A stretch of 64,000 nt of DNA from Pachypanchax playfairii (lineage: Eukaryota; Chordata; Actinopteri; Cyprinodontiformes; Aplocheilidae), in NCBI GenBank assembly GCA_006937955.1, contig SSNP01000106.1, positions 1,637,485-1,701,484 of the forward strand, in the 5' to 3' direction. Shown one piece after another: positions 8,801-20,109 of the stretch (its first letter is position 1; each line of letters begins with the position of its first letter). The translations under genes and the position numbers were made by a program. Under the pieces are notes generated by a model. The model was not told the origin of the DNA. It saw only the letters and a program-made list of their open reading frames with translations, and searched no databases.

Positions 8801-11800
8801 AAGCTCCCGGTCCATAGACTACAGGCTCCAGTCCGAGTTGCCGCCCTGGATGGCCGATCTCTCACCACCATTACCCACCGGACCTGTGAACTGGAGGTGG
8901 TAATATCAGGTAACCACCGTGAGAAGATCTCATTTCTGGTTTTCCCCTCCACGCAGGTTCCGGTGGTGCTGGGCCATCCCTGGTTACGGACGCATAACCC
9001 CCACATCAACTGGGCGGAAGGTAACATTGACTCTTGGAGTCAATGTTTGGAGCCAGGTCCACCTCTCCATCACTAACAGAAGAGGAGATCCCAGACATCA
9101 CCCCAGTTCCCCGTGAATATCACGATTTGAGACCGGTATTTATCAAATCCCGAGCAGTATCTCTTCCACCCCATAGACCTTATGACTGCGCCATCGACCT
9201 GTTTCCCGGAGCTCCCCTGCCCTCTAGTCGACTCTACAATATCTAGAATAGAGCAAGGAAAAATACATCAAGGAGTCACCAGAGGCAGGCATCATCCGCA
9301 GGTCCACTTCCCCCCTAGGGGCAGGATTTTTCTTCGTCTCCAAGAAGGATGGTTCGTTGCGACCCTGCATAGACTTCAGAGGACTCAATCAAATCACGGT
9401 AAAAAATAAGTATCCTTTACCCTTGTTGGCTTCGGCCTTTGAAACTGTGCAGGGAGCAACGATATTCACAAAACTGGACGTTCGTAACGCCTACCATCTG
9501 GTCCGCATCAGAGAGGGAGACGAGTGGAAGACAGCCTTTAAAACACCCCTGGGGCACTTTGAGTATTTGGTGATGCCGTTCGGGCTCACCAATGTCCCCG
9601 CTGTCTTCCAAGCCCTTATTAATGATGTTTTGAGAGACTTTTTGAACGCATTTGTTTTTGTATATCTCGACGATATCCTAATCTTTTCTTCTTCCGAGGT
9701 TACACACAAGGTCCATGTCCGTCAGGTGCTGCAATGCCTCCTCGAGAACCGGCTCTTCATCAAGGCAGAGAAGTGCGAGTTCCATGTCTCCTCTGTCGGG
9801 TTCTTGGGGTTTATCTTCGAGGACGGACATGTCAAACCTGACCCGGTAAAGGTACAGGCAGTTATGAACTGGCCCATACCCACCACACGTAAACAGCTCC
9901 AAAGCTTCTTAGGTTTTGCCAATTTCTACTGCAAATTCATCCGTAACTACAGTCAAACTGCTGCTGCCTTAACCTCTCTCACTTCTACCAAGTTACCGTT
10001 CACCTGGACTCCTGAGGCCAACGCTGCATTCCTGAAGCTGAGGGAGAAATTCAGCAGTGCCCCCATCCTCGTTCAGCCCGATCCCTCCAGGCAGTTCACC
10101 ATGGAGGTGGACGCCTCGGACTCAGGCGTGGGTGCCGTGTTGTCCCAGGTGGGACCGTACGACCAGAAACTGCACCCCTGCGCCTTTTTCTCCCGTCGTC
10201 AGCAGAAAAAGGCTACGACGTGGGAGACTGGGAACTGCTGGCCATCAAGCTGGCGTTCAAGGAGTGGAGGCACTGGCTGGAGGGGGCAGCGGAACCCGTG
10301 GTGGTCTGGACCGACCACAAAAACCTGGCTTATCTCCAGGAAGCCAAACAGTTAAATCCCCGACAATCCAGATGGTCACTGTTTTTCTCACGATTTAATT
10401 TCATCATCTCTTACAGACCTGGTTCCAAGAACGTCAAACCTGACGCCCTCTCCCGGCAGTTCTGCGTGGACGAAACCCCCGAGACACGCACTATTGTTCC
10501 CCGAGCCTGTGTCGTCGGAGCAGTCACGTGGGACATTGAAGAGGCGATTAGACGCGCACAACTGACTGATCCTGGACCGGCCACCCAGCCGCCGAACCGC
10601 AAGTATGTGCCACAATCTGTACGCTCACGCCTTCTCTACTGGGCCCACACAGCCCGGTTTTCAGGTCATCCAGGAGTAGGGAGGATGGTGGGCCTTATAC
10701 GCAGGTTGTTCTGGTGGCCGTCCATGTACAAAGACATAAAGGAATACGTTCAAGCATGCCAGGTATGTGCGCGCAATAAGACCTCAAACCAACATCCCCA
10801 CAGACTGCCCAACCCCTCGAGACCCCCGGCAGACCCTGGTCCCACATTGCCCTGGACTTCGTGACGGGGCTGCCGGTCAGTAAAGGGTTTTCGGTGATCT
10901 TGACTGTTATTGATCGTTTTTCCAAGGCCTGTCACCTAATCCCCCTGAAGAGACTGCCCTCTGCGTTAGAGACTGCACGGCTGTTAGTAAAGCACGTTTT
11001 CCGGCTCCATGGGCTCCCCCTGAAGGTTCTGTCTGATAGGGGGCCACAGTTTATTTCCCCGGTATGGAGGGAGTTCTTTTCGGCGCTCGGGGCGCGGGTG
11101 TCCTCAGCTCTGGATTTCATCCGCAGACAAATGGTCAAACGGAGCGGATGAATCAGGAGCTGGAGGCCGCCCTGCGCTGCGTGTGCTCTAACGACCCCTC
11201 CACCTGGAGTGAACATCTCCCCTAAGTTGAATACAATCATAACACGCGTGTTTCTTCAGCCACTAATAAATCTCCATTTGAAGTCTCCCTAGGTTATCAG
11301 CCCCCCCTGTTGCCCTCCGAGAATCATCCACCAGCTCTACCATCTGTTAACGCTCATGTCCGGCGGTGTAGGCGCGCCTGGGCGCAGACGGTGGCCGCAT
11401 TGGAGCGCACCAAGCAGCAGAACTGTAAGGTGGCCAACCGGCGGCGACTCCCGGCGCCCACCTACACTGTTGGGCAACAGGTATGGCTTTCCACCCGTGA
11501 CATTCATCTCAAAAATACCCATAAAAAATTGGCTCCCCGTTACATTGGTCCTTTCGAGATCCTGTCTGTCCCCGGTCCTTCCACGGTTAAGCTCCGCCTA
11601 ACCGCTTCCATGCGGATCCATCCTGTCTTTCATGTATCTCTAATCAAACCTGTAGTCTCTAGCCCCTTGTGTCCTCCGTCCACCACCCCCCCCCCTCCCG
11701 CCCGTGTGGTCGATGGACAACTCGTCTACACGGTGGATCGCCTGCTGGACGTCCGTAGACGAGGGAGAGGCCGGCAGTTCCCCAGCCTACGGGCTGGAGG

Positions 11801-11895
11801 ATCGATCATGGGTGCCGGCCTCCTTCATTAAAGACCCTCAATTAATCAGGGATTTTGAGGCTTCTCGTGCCGTACCGCCAGGTGGCGGTCGTTGA
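8801..11895 (+). pseudogene. Gypsy pol remnant (PR, RT, RNase H, IN, chromodomain)
   Basis: Pieces in changing frames recover the same domain series as the intact copy: protease tail ([12 protein letters not shown]), RT with [12 protein letters not shown], RNase [17 protein letters not shown], integrase zinc domain [14 protein letters not shown], integrase core ending LSDRGPQFI, and chromodomain [18 protein letters not shown]. Breaks seen include frameshifts near 9060, 10200, 10840 and 11100, an in-frame TAG at about 9244, a TAA near 11224 and a deletion in the chromodomain near 11782. It cannot make a working enzyme. Confidence 0.9.
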
Positions 11896-11906
11896 GGAGG
11901 AGGTAA

Positions 11907-12608
11907 TATCAGGTTCAGTGTTCTGTGTTTTTCTGTGTCGGGTGAGTCATCTGCTTGCAGTGAAGAGCTGCTCTGGAGCGTGAGGTAGATTGACTACACC
12001 TGGCGGAGATCAGCGCTGATGAGGAGCAGGGTGCTACTTAAGCCAGAAGCAGATGTTCATTCAGCGCCTGGTTGTTAACCTAAATGGTAGCTCCCGTGTG
12101 CCGTCCTAGAAAATTATTCCTAGTGATTTCCGAGATACTGTTTGTGATTTTTTCCGAGAATTTCCTTGTGTGCATCTAACCCTGTCTTCCCCAGGACCTT
12201 GTCACCCTGCTCCTTGTGATCCCGAGAATCCTTCCGTGTCCAGCGTCTGATCTCCCTGAGCCTTGTCTGCCTCCCTCCAGCTCTCTCACCCGACCTGGGC
12301 TCACTACCTCCCTGCACAGCAGCGCACTGGACCTGTCCTCCTCCCGAGATTTACCTGCTTCAAATCTCCCGTGAGTCATTTCATTCCCTTGCCCTGCAAT
12401 ATATCATGTTCATTTCTTCCGGCTCCAGCACTAACTCTTATCTCCCCTTGCAGTCCCGAGAACCACCTGACGCACCAGATCACCGAGCACATTTCACCAC
12501 TGTATATATTAACCTTTGTAAATAAACCTGTTCACATTTGCACCGTACAAACTGTTGTCTGAGTCTGAGTCCAGCATGTGGGTCAACAAGCTGACTGAGC
12601 CCGTGACA
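11907..12608 (+). repeat. 3' LTR of decayed Gypsy element
   Basis: 702 bp, aligned with 5328-6056 and ending GAGCCCGTGACA. The terminal TG has become TA. The self-primer sequence CCTGGTTGTTAACC is conserved, as is the segment missing from the intact element's 5' LTR. Confidence 0.9.
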
Positions 12609-12621
12609 GGGATACCCTAAA

Positions 12622-12915
12622 CAGGAAAGCCCGAAGACTGATAAATGGACAAAATCAACATTATAAATGGTTTGGTCCATATGAATCAGCCAAAAAAGAA
12701 TTAAGTACCAATGACAACTTGTTGCCACCGCAGTTCTGCATGGCAGACATTTTCAGATATCTTATTTGTGGTGTGAGCACATACACTTCAAAACAGTTCC
12801 AAAGCTACAAGTCGTTAGAGTCTCATATGCAGTTCACAAATGGATGGATTCAGGAGCTGAAGATCATGAAGCAAGCAAACCGTGAGAACTCAGTAATCCA
12901 GACAAAGGTAAGCTA
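12622..12915 (+). pseudogene. Orphan exon resembling a SWIM/YqaJ transposon protein
   Basis: Open through about 98 codons and ending at a good splice donor (AAAG|GTAAGC at 12905-12914). It encodes FRYLICGVSTYTSKQFQSYK followed by SLESHMQFTNGWIQEL. This matches in layout the exon at 54764-54992 (THQAMKNYRSLEAHRYFTAGF), which lies upstream of a SWIM finger and YqaJ nuclease. I take it as a divergent copy of the same transposon gene on the plus strand. No SWIM or nuclease exon follows within the next kilobase, so it is an isolated fragment. The similarity is short and the assignment moderate. Confidence 0.5.
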
Positions 12916-12969
12916 AACTGCACTACCTGTTTTAGTAATCTGTAGTTCTAACAAAATTAACACATGCTT

Positions 12970-13270
12970 TTAAAGAGGCCCTTCCATTAAAAATGTTTTT
13001 TTCTGAGGTTTCTGTTGACTATTTTAGCTCCACAGGTGTTCTTACCTTCATGGTGGGTGTGAGAACAGGTCAACAACTTGTCTTTCAGTTTTCATCTCTC
13101 AAACTACACAGGTGGTGATAACACCCAAGTTCGAATGGCTGGTACTTGTTTCGTTACAACTTCTTTGTTTGTTAGTATTCAGCAGCTCCCGCAGTTGAAA
13201 CCACGCCTAGCATGCTGCTGACTAAATGCTGAAGCATAAGACGTAGCAAACAGTCTTGTGGCTTCCCCCT
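12970..13270 (+). repeat. Dispersed repeat, partner of 62629-62890
   Basis: It starts TTAAAGAGGCCCTTCCATTA and aligns for about 260 bp with 62629-62890, including CTCCACAGGTGTTCTT and CAGCAGCTCCCGCAGTT-type blocks. The second copy has an inverted terminal partner at 63151-63171, so this is probably a MITE truncated on its right side. Confidence 0.6.
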
Positions 13271-13641
13271 GTGAAACCATGAACCAAGATAATTCCAACT
13301 GCATTTTGTGTGCCATAATACCCACTTTTAGCTTTCTGTATTTCTGTCTCATTTGAAAACTTAGAGTGCACTGCTATCTGGAATTCCCTTATGAAACAAA
13401 AGTATATTGCAATATATTAGGATTTATATTGAAATACATTAGGAAGTATCTCGCTATATATGGAATCAATACATCTTACTAAATATATTTCAGTATAAAA
13501 TAAATATATTAAAATATATGAGATATATCCTTGAATATTTTTTAATATACAGTATAGTAATATACAGTATTCATGGACAACTTATTTCATGTATTGAATC
13601 ATTTTTAAAATGCATTTCTGTTCAAATAAAAGTGTAAAAGA

Positions 13642-13748
13642 TGGTAAATGGCATGTACTTGTATAGCGCTTTACTCAGGTCCTACGACCCCCAAAGTGTT
13701 TCACACTACAGTATGTCATTCACCCATTCACGCACATGCTCACACAGA
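13642..13748 (-). mobile_element. SINE fragment, family 2 (3' part)
   Basis: ATGGTAAATGGCATGTACTT, TATAGCGCTTTACTCAGGTC and CACACTACAGTATGTCATTC match the first part of the longer copy at 36371-36731. The tRNA-like head is absent. Confidence 0.65.
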
Positions 13749-14464
13749 TTACTGAATATATTTTTGCTTGGATAAAATATGTAGTTGAGCACGTTCCAAG
13801 TCACATTTTGCATGATTCACATATAAGTGTGTTAAATCATGAATTGTAAAATCCAGAGTATTAGAAATTTAATGTATCATAGCAGCAATACATACAGTGT
13901 TTTCACCAGACCCCCAAATGACATTTGATCTACATCATTTGTATACATGATATTATTCCACACTGGAAAGCAACGCACACAGGAAGTGACACCACAAAAT
14001 GCTTAAAGGTGTGATAAAAAGTCGACAAATAAATGTATTTAAAATAAAAACCACACATAAAAAATAAAACATAATAAAGTGGGTCAATTTTCCACACGAT
14101 GATTACGTTAAAAATAAAAGCTAAATCTAAACATTTACTGGACTCCATTAAGAAATGGACCTTAAACCGGAAGTGTGCAAAAAGCGCCTCCCCTTGAAAA
14201 AACAAACAAAAAGCAGAGCCACAGCACATATTTGCTTGTGTGTCTGCCCTTTGAGAAGAGAAAAAAAAAAAAATTTGCACCAGAAGACTCCAAAACAAAT
14301 ATTTAGTCGAGTGCCGCAACATTGGAGGAAAGCGTCCTACCACTGAATGGAGGGTTGAAACAGCACACATTTTGCAGTTGTCAGGTAACCACAGTGAATA
14401 TATTTATGCATGTGTAGATTGTTTTTATGCAGCATTATGTATAATAGCAATTACATAGCTCAAG
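13749..14464. other. No gene seen
   Basis: AT-rich, with a minus-strand open stretch (13930-14370) that has no recognisable motif and a low-complexity translation. Confidence 0.55.
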
Positions 14465-14929
14465 GAATTTAATAGGAATGTCCAGATCCAATCACGTGAT
14501 CGGAAATCGTGCCCGATCACATAGTTTCAATTGGAATCGGACGTTACCACCTGATCAGGACTCTAACATATGTATATATATTTTCATTAGTTTTTAACAC
14601 ATCTATACACCTTTTTGTGTGACGTCAGGATCCGGGACAGTTTCTCTCGCAACCCGCAGCAGGTGTTAGTTTATAGTTATATTGAACTCCTTTGATATTG
14701 ACTTAACCTCGTTCATGGAGTGGAGTTGATCACTTACTGTATGCAGAAGACAGCCCATGATCATGTTACTCTTTCTGCAGTGTCTGCCATTCTGATCAGC
14801 TTATTTCATTACATAATGTTTTATTATATTTAATATGTAAAAATGGGGCATTATATGTCAGAAAAACTTGGTATCTTGTGTGGGGTTCTCCAGGGCTCAG
14901 TTTTGGGACCAAAGCTTTTCACTTTTCAA

Positions 14930-15704
14930 TGTTGTGCGGCTGAGCTGCCTGTGGGTGTGGCTGTGTGTGTGGGTGTGACTGCTTACCTCCTGGATCAGCC
15001 TCTGGAGCGCAGGTGTGGCTCATCTCCTCATCACCTGAGTTGAGATTTAAGGGGAGGATCAACATGAGACGGGCGCCAGATAGTCCTACTTCCTTCGTGG
15101 TAGAGTGGCTTGTACTACTAACCTGATTTGCAACATTTTCTAAGCTTTATAACGCTTGGTCTTTTACCTGCTTTTTTCTCAGGATCTCCACCTGGACCTG
15201 ACGCCTTCCCGCAGGTCCTCACCTCCTCTCCTTGGGAGCAGTCCAATCCACGGTTTCCATACCAAGTCTGGTTTTCTGGATCTGCTCTCTGCCCGTCTCT
15301 CTCTCTCCCTTGGAGTCGCACCTGCTGGAACATCACTCAGAGCCTGAGTCGGTCTGTCCACCCTCCAGCACCTGCACACCAACCACAGGATCTACAGTCT
15401 CAGCTTCAGCCTCCAACCACTCCTCCTACTCAGAACCACCAGCACCATCAACCTCTCCGTAAGCTCTCTCTCCTCATTCATGCTTGTTCTTCCCTGCTGC
15501 AACCCAGTCCACTAACCTGTCTTCTCCACGCCTAGATTCAGCCTGTTCCTCCAGTGAGGCCCGGTTCCAGTCCTGCCTGCCACACAGGGACTTAGTGCCT
15601 GGCTGTTGTGTTTCATTGTACCATTAAACACTTTAAACTCTGTTTCTTGTCCTGGAGTTGTGCTTGTAAGAGGGTTCCAGTCTTACAAAAAAACGGTCAT
15701 GACA
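14930..15704 (+). mobile_element. Probable solo LTR inside the LINE
   Basis: A 775-bp segment starting TGTTGTGCGG and ending GTCATGACA, with TATA-like GATTTAAGG near 15045-15053 and ATTAAA near 15623. The flanks TTCAA and TGCAA agree at four of five bases, consistent with a mutated 5-bp duplication. No internal coding region was found. Boundaries are inferred from LTR grammar. Confidence 0.55.
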
Positions 15705-16428
15705 TGCAAAAATAAATCCTGAATTACCAATTATTGTTGATGATGTACCAATTGAATATGTGATGGAAAATAAATTTTTAGGAGTTATAAATGATAATAA
15801 ACTGTCATGGAAACCACACGTCAGGCACATAAAAAACAAAATTTCAAAAAGCCTCGCAATTTTAAATAAAGTAAAACCATACCTTGAAGAGAATGCACTC
15901 CGCACACTGTACTGTGCCTTGGTTCTTCCATATTTTATATATTGTGTGGAAATATGGGGAAACACCTACCAAAATACAATAAATCCTTTAGTTACGGTAC
16001 AGAAACGCTGCGTATTATTCACAAGGCTGGGTTTATGGATCACACTTATGACCTGTTTATACAATCAAAGTTGTTTAAATTCCAAGATCTTGTTACATAT
16101 AATACAGTTATTATTTTATATAAAGCCTTTAACAAAATGTTACCCACAAATTTGCAACAATTTTTTACAATTCGTGAACGAGTTCATAATTTGAGAGGTT
16201 ATGGCGAATTTACACTGCCCAAAGTGCGAACAACTCGGAAAAGTTTTTGTGTGTCTGTACGTGGAGTGAAACTATGGAACAGTGTGAGTTTACAACGTAA
16301 ACAATGCAAAAATGTTCACAGATTTAAATTGTTCTATAAACATTTGATTTGGTCACAAAATGTTCAGAGTGGGTCTTAAATGTACATCTGTACTCTATGT
16401 TACTGTTAATTGTGTGCTTGTAGTCTGT

Positions 16429-16548
16429 TACCATTACTGGTATTATGTCCATTACCATCGCTGGTATATTGTCCATTGCTATTGTTGATGAAGTTTAATT
16501 AACCTTACATACCGCTGCTGGTATTTTTGTTCCTTACCATTGTTGGTA
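16429..16548 (+). repeat. Iterated small hairpins in LINE 3'UTR
   Basis: Four copies of the palindromic unit TACCRYTRYTGGTA lie at 16429-16442, 16453-16466, 16510-16523 and 16535-16548. Each can form a 5-bp stem with a 4-base loop. A decayed fifth unit lies between the second and third. In stem-loop recognising LINEs, 3'UTR hairpins are bound by the RT; that role is inferred. Confidence 0.7.
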
Positions 16549-17293
16549 TGAATTAATGTTGTCATGAAATTACTATTTGTTTCCTATGGTAACGCCACCA
16601 TTATTTTGTGTGCTTGTGACTCAGGACCTGAAATATTCAGTGTTCTTAATTGCTTCCGATCAAACGACTTGAGCGCTGAATTACTATAAATACAAGTTGC
16701 AGGAAAATTTCTTGTATTATTCTGTACATTGTGAATGAGTATCGGGGTGGGATTTAATAAATTTTCTTCATCCCACTCCCTTTCAGGCAATTTTTTGTTT
16801 GTTTTATTCTGTAATCCTTATTTGAGAGTAATGGAATGTGCATTCGTCTATGCGTGTCATACAGAACGTAACTGCCTGAAATAAATAAATAATGTAATAA
16901 CGTAATGTCCGTCCACCAGTTTGTGTTTGTTCAGACTGTCTGCATGCTCACAGTACAGAAATACGCTCTCGTCATGTTCGTTTTTACACTCAAGTAACAA
17001 CTTCATGACTCTCCACTGTGAAAAAGCCCAGGGGAAACCCCAGTACGCGCTGGTGTGGCCACAACCGGCTGTCGTCCCAGGACTGCTGGTTGTCCTGTCC
17101 CTGCAGCTAAATATTAAAATAGGGTGAATTAAATACAACATAAGGAACATCCTGGATCTGTTCATTTGCTTCTTTTTATTCAGTTTTTAATGTATTAAAG
17201 ATCGGATCGGGACTCAGTATTGGCAGATACTCAAAATCAAATGACTCAGACTTGAGGGCAAAAAATCTTGATCGGGACATCCCTAGAATTTAA

Positions 17294-18675
17294 TGTAAAA
17301 AGGGTTGTAACGTTTGCTTTTGACTTCGACATGTGTGTTGGCCATATGCTAGCTAGATAATAGCATTCCGACCACTGTAAGATTAAGATTAATTGCTTTT
17401 GTGTGTCTTTCGTGATAGTGTGTCCTCAAAACTACAATGAATATTTTACATATAGGCCCCTTATTTGTGTACAAACACGGCGGAAGCGCACTGAAGTATT
17501 ATTTCTTATTAGTAAGTGAGTTATTCCATCGATTACAGAGTTATCTTCATTTTTGAGTTCAAGAAAGTCCCTTAGGTATTTTCACACAGAGGCAAGCAAG
17601 GCAGGAGAAGATCTCATCACAATGCTGACACAGAGTTTAAGAACAATGGTTTTGGGTCTTTATCAGGATGGCTACTGCAACCAGCCAGTCTCAGTTACTG
17701 TGTTCTGCTTCCTGTTGTTGAAATCTGGGTTTGCAACTTAGGACAAACATATAAATGCCGACCAGCACTTATCCATTATTAATTATGCAGGAGGGGATGG
17801 AAACAAAGGCTGTTATCAACTAGTTTAGCCAATCAGGGTATGACTTTTTGACAAAAGCCTGTTTTTAATTTGCTGTTATGTGCATCCTGTATGATGTAAC
17901 CACTTGTTTGAATTAAGGCATGTTCAACCCAAAAAATCTTAAATTAAATTGGTGTCAGTGTGAAATTATTTGTTGACTAACTGTTTGCAGGATGACATGG
18001 AAAGAAAAGAACACGCAGTGCTGGAGTTTAGTGACCTGGGGTCACAGTGGTTTGGGACCACAGCAAAGTTTGGTACCTTCGAGAGTCTGGGACTCTAAAG
18101 AAAAACTCAGCACAACAGCGCGCATCGCGTTTGCAGAAAGAGCCGCTGGCCCTTTAACACTGTGTTGTTCTAAGCCAAGTCAAGCCAACTTTATTTATAT
18201 AGCACCTAAAAACAGCCAAAACTGACCGAAGTGCTGTACTTTGAATACAACAATACAACAAGAAAAGCTTTAATGTTTTCAGAATCCTTCACCTGCTCAT
18301 TTTGCAATAATTTGAGAATCCCAAATATGGGCAGATGTGTATAATATTCTACATGTCACGTAATTACAACTTGATTGAAAACCTGTTACATTGTGCTTTA
18401 TTTTGCAGAAATTCCATTACTGTTGGCCGCTGTGAAGACCCTAATTTCAAATAAGCAGACAGACTACAGGGTTGGATGGTGAGAGTGAAAATGAGGCCAG
18501 TGTTTCCCTGCCATCAACTCCTCAGCCCAAATCTCCCAAACCAAAATTTGTAAGTAAATTTTTATGATGATTAAAATAATTTGAACATTCTTACATGTTG
18601 TATAAATTATTTAACTTATTTTCTCTCTCTCTTCCTACAATTATTTAGGTACAACTAGGGAGTGATGAGCTGATT
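17294..18675. other. No assigned gene; exon-like segments
   Basis: A short dispersed tail with GCCAACTTTATTTATATAGC lies at 18184-18260. A segment at 18408-18541 sits between a TTTTGCAG acceptor and a GTAAGT donor, but I do not recognise its translation. Confidence 0.45.
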
Positions 18676-18683
18676 GTTGGGAA

Positions 18684-19200
18684 CAATGGCGTAGCAAGCT
18701 TTCGAAAGTGTGGGGGATGGATGTGGTTTGTTTGTCAACAATAAAAACAATTAATACAATGACAGAAGGTATAACATACAACATATTAAAAGCTTCTTCT
18801 TCTAAACGAGTACTAGAAAAGTTTATAAACACACTCAGAACACAGAAAATAAGACAAAACTAATATCAAGCTTATTTAAAAATCTTAAAGGTAAAAATAC
18901 TTAAAGTACCTGGAAAAGGGAGATGTAAGTAATCATATGTTCTCGCCTCTCCAGCACAAGCTGGCTGATAAATCTAACACACCAAGAAAGGAGGGACTTA
19001 ATGCAGAACAGCCAATCATCAGCCGGTCACACTCAAAGCCGGTGTCATGTCTGAGAGCGAAGGGCGCGGAGAAATGCGGAGGAGTGTCAGAAGTAAGGTG
19101 TTTCTGCTAAACTGCTGAAAAAGTGTGGGCGTTAAACCCTCTCACCAGGAAAAGTGTGAGTGTTAAAACACCCACATCCCCCACATGTGCAACGCCCATG
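18684..19200. mobile_element. hAT MITE with perfect 8-bp duplication
   Basis: The 517-bp element starts CAATGGCGT and ends (reversed) CATGGGCGT, with a further inverted GTGTGGGGGATG / CATGTGGGGGATG block just inside. Duplication GTTGGGAA lies at 18676-18683 and 19201-19208. It has no coding capacity. Confidence 0.8.
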
Positions 19201-19430
19201 GTTGGGAAATGGCCAAAGCACAAGCTACAGGAAGAGGGATGGCCCACACCCTCCTCCTGGGCCTTTTCAGTGTAGATGTCCTACTGAAGCTGGATTCATG
19301 CTTATGCAAAGGCAAATGTGCTCCCACACGGCGGCGTATTGACGGAGCCAGTGTCTGTTCATACTACCCTGACCCAAGTGTAAAAAAATCTTCCGCCAGG
19401 ACAGCCGGAGGTGCGTTCCTTACTTTTCCA

Positions 19431-19589
19431 TCACTTTGTGCACTCCCCATCCTCCAACTCCAAGGTTCCAGCGATCTCCTTCCAGGAGTTGAAGCTGAGT
19501 TGTGCATCCCTGTACTCTTTCAGAGAGGGGTTGTACAAATGATCGTACTTTCTCACTTCTTCTGCGAGACGTTCCTCGATCTGCTCCAT
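19431..19589 (-). pseudogene. MADF (Myb/SANT-like) domain fragment
   Basis: Minus-strand frame of 52 codons from ATG 19589 encoding EERLAEEVRKYDHLYNPSLK and NSWKEIAGTLELEDGECTK, a clear MADF domain of the Adf-1 kind. MADF proteins bind DNA, and in fish genomes they often belong to Harbinger transposons as the second protein or are domesticated. The frame ends at a TGA (19431-19433) where the conserved W-K continuation of the domain would follow. No Harbinger transposase lies beside it. Either a decayed transposon protein or a small host gene broken here; I favour the first. Confidence 0.65.
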
Positions 19590-20109
19590 GTCTTCAAGAC
19601 TGTCAACACTCGCGCTCTTTACAATTTTAAAGGGAAGCTACATCATTCCGGAAATGATGATGGGTTATTTGGCTGACCAATCACAGACGTGCGTCATCTG
19701 ACGCGGCCGTCGGAAAGTTAGAAAATAGAGCGTGACTCCAACTGACCACCCGAGTCCGTACGACGTTGTATTATGGCGGTGCGTGTCTCCGACACGTTGG
19801 AGCTGCTTTTGTATGAATCCAGCTTTAAAGTGTAACTGCACCCAAAAACAACTCTTTTTTGCTTATAAACTGTATAAATGGGTTTTACTAATGCAATCTT
19901 TCAGTTCCTGTGCATTTTTTGATATTTTCTTGTAAATTTGTGTAATTCAACACTTTTAGGTCAAAAAACGTTTTAGTGCTGCCCTCTTAGGATTGAACGG
20001 TGGCTACTGCATGTGAATTTTGTGATTAGTTGAAACAGAACATAACGTAGATTTTTTCCCGTGCCTACGTCACCGGCACCTCACATACACGCCCCGTCAC
20101 GGGTTTGCA

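Larger units (their letters stand above)
8801..12608 (+). mobile_element. 5'-truncated, decayed Gypsy element related to 387-6056
   Basis: Homologous along its whole length to the intact element, but it begins inside the protease, with no 5' LTR, gag or primer site, and runs to a 3' LTR at 11907-12608. Pol is broken many times. The LTR starts TA instead of TG. Because the 5' end is absent no target duplication is testable. It shows that the family has been in this genome for some time. Confidence 0.92.
14840..16893 (+). pseudogene. Non-LTR retrotransposon, jockey-like RT remnant
   Basis: The left scrap (14840-14924) encodes GVLQGSVLGPKLFT, the RT motif-4 region. The right part (15710-16379) encodes the end of the RT ORF in two frames: KFLGVINDNKLSWKPHVRHI, LRTLYCALVLPYFIYCVEIW and, after a frameshift near 15950, VSVRGVKLWNSVSL. 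The roughly 100 residues between them, including the YADD active site, are missing, and an LTR-like segment lies at the gap. A 3'UTR with repeated hairpins (16429-16548) and a GGGTGGGATTTAATAAA-like block ends in AATAAATAAATAA near 16893. The element is dead. Confidence 0.75.
14473..17285 (+). mobile_element. hAT-type nonautonomous element with 8-bp duplication
   Basis: The left end TAGGAATGTCCAGATC and the right end (reversed) TAGGGATGTCCCGATC form a terminal inverted repeat. The element is flanked by the perfect 8-bp duplication GAATTTAA at 14465-14472 and 17286-17293, the hAT hallmark. No hAT transposase was found inside. The interior is occupied by a LINE (14840-16893) that itself holds an LTR-like insertion (14930-15704). 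Confidence 0.85.

Noticed and set aside
13930..14370. 146-codon minus-strand frame with Phe/Cys-rich membrane-like translation
   Set aside because: The composition follows from AT-rich poly-T/poly-A sequence; no family motif, no splice or promoter support.
16921..17165. Short frames on both strands near 16.9-17.2 kb as exons
   Set aside because: They lie within the right part of a nonautonomous hAT element and show no conserved motif.
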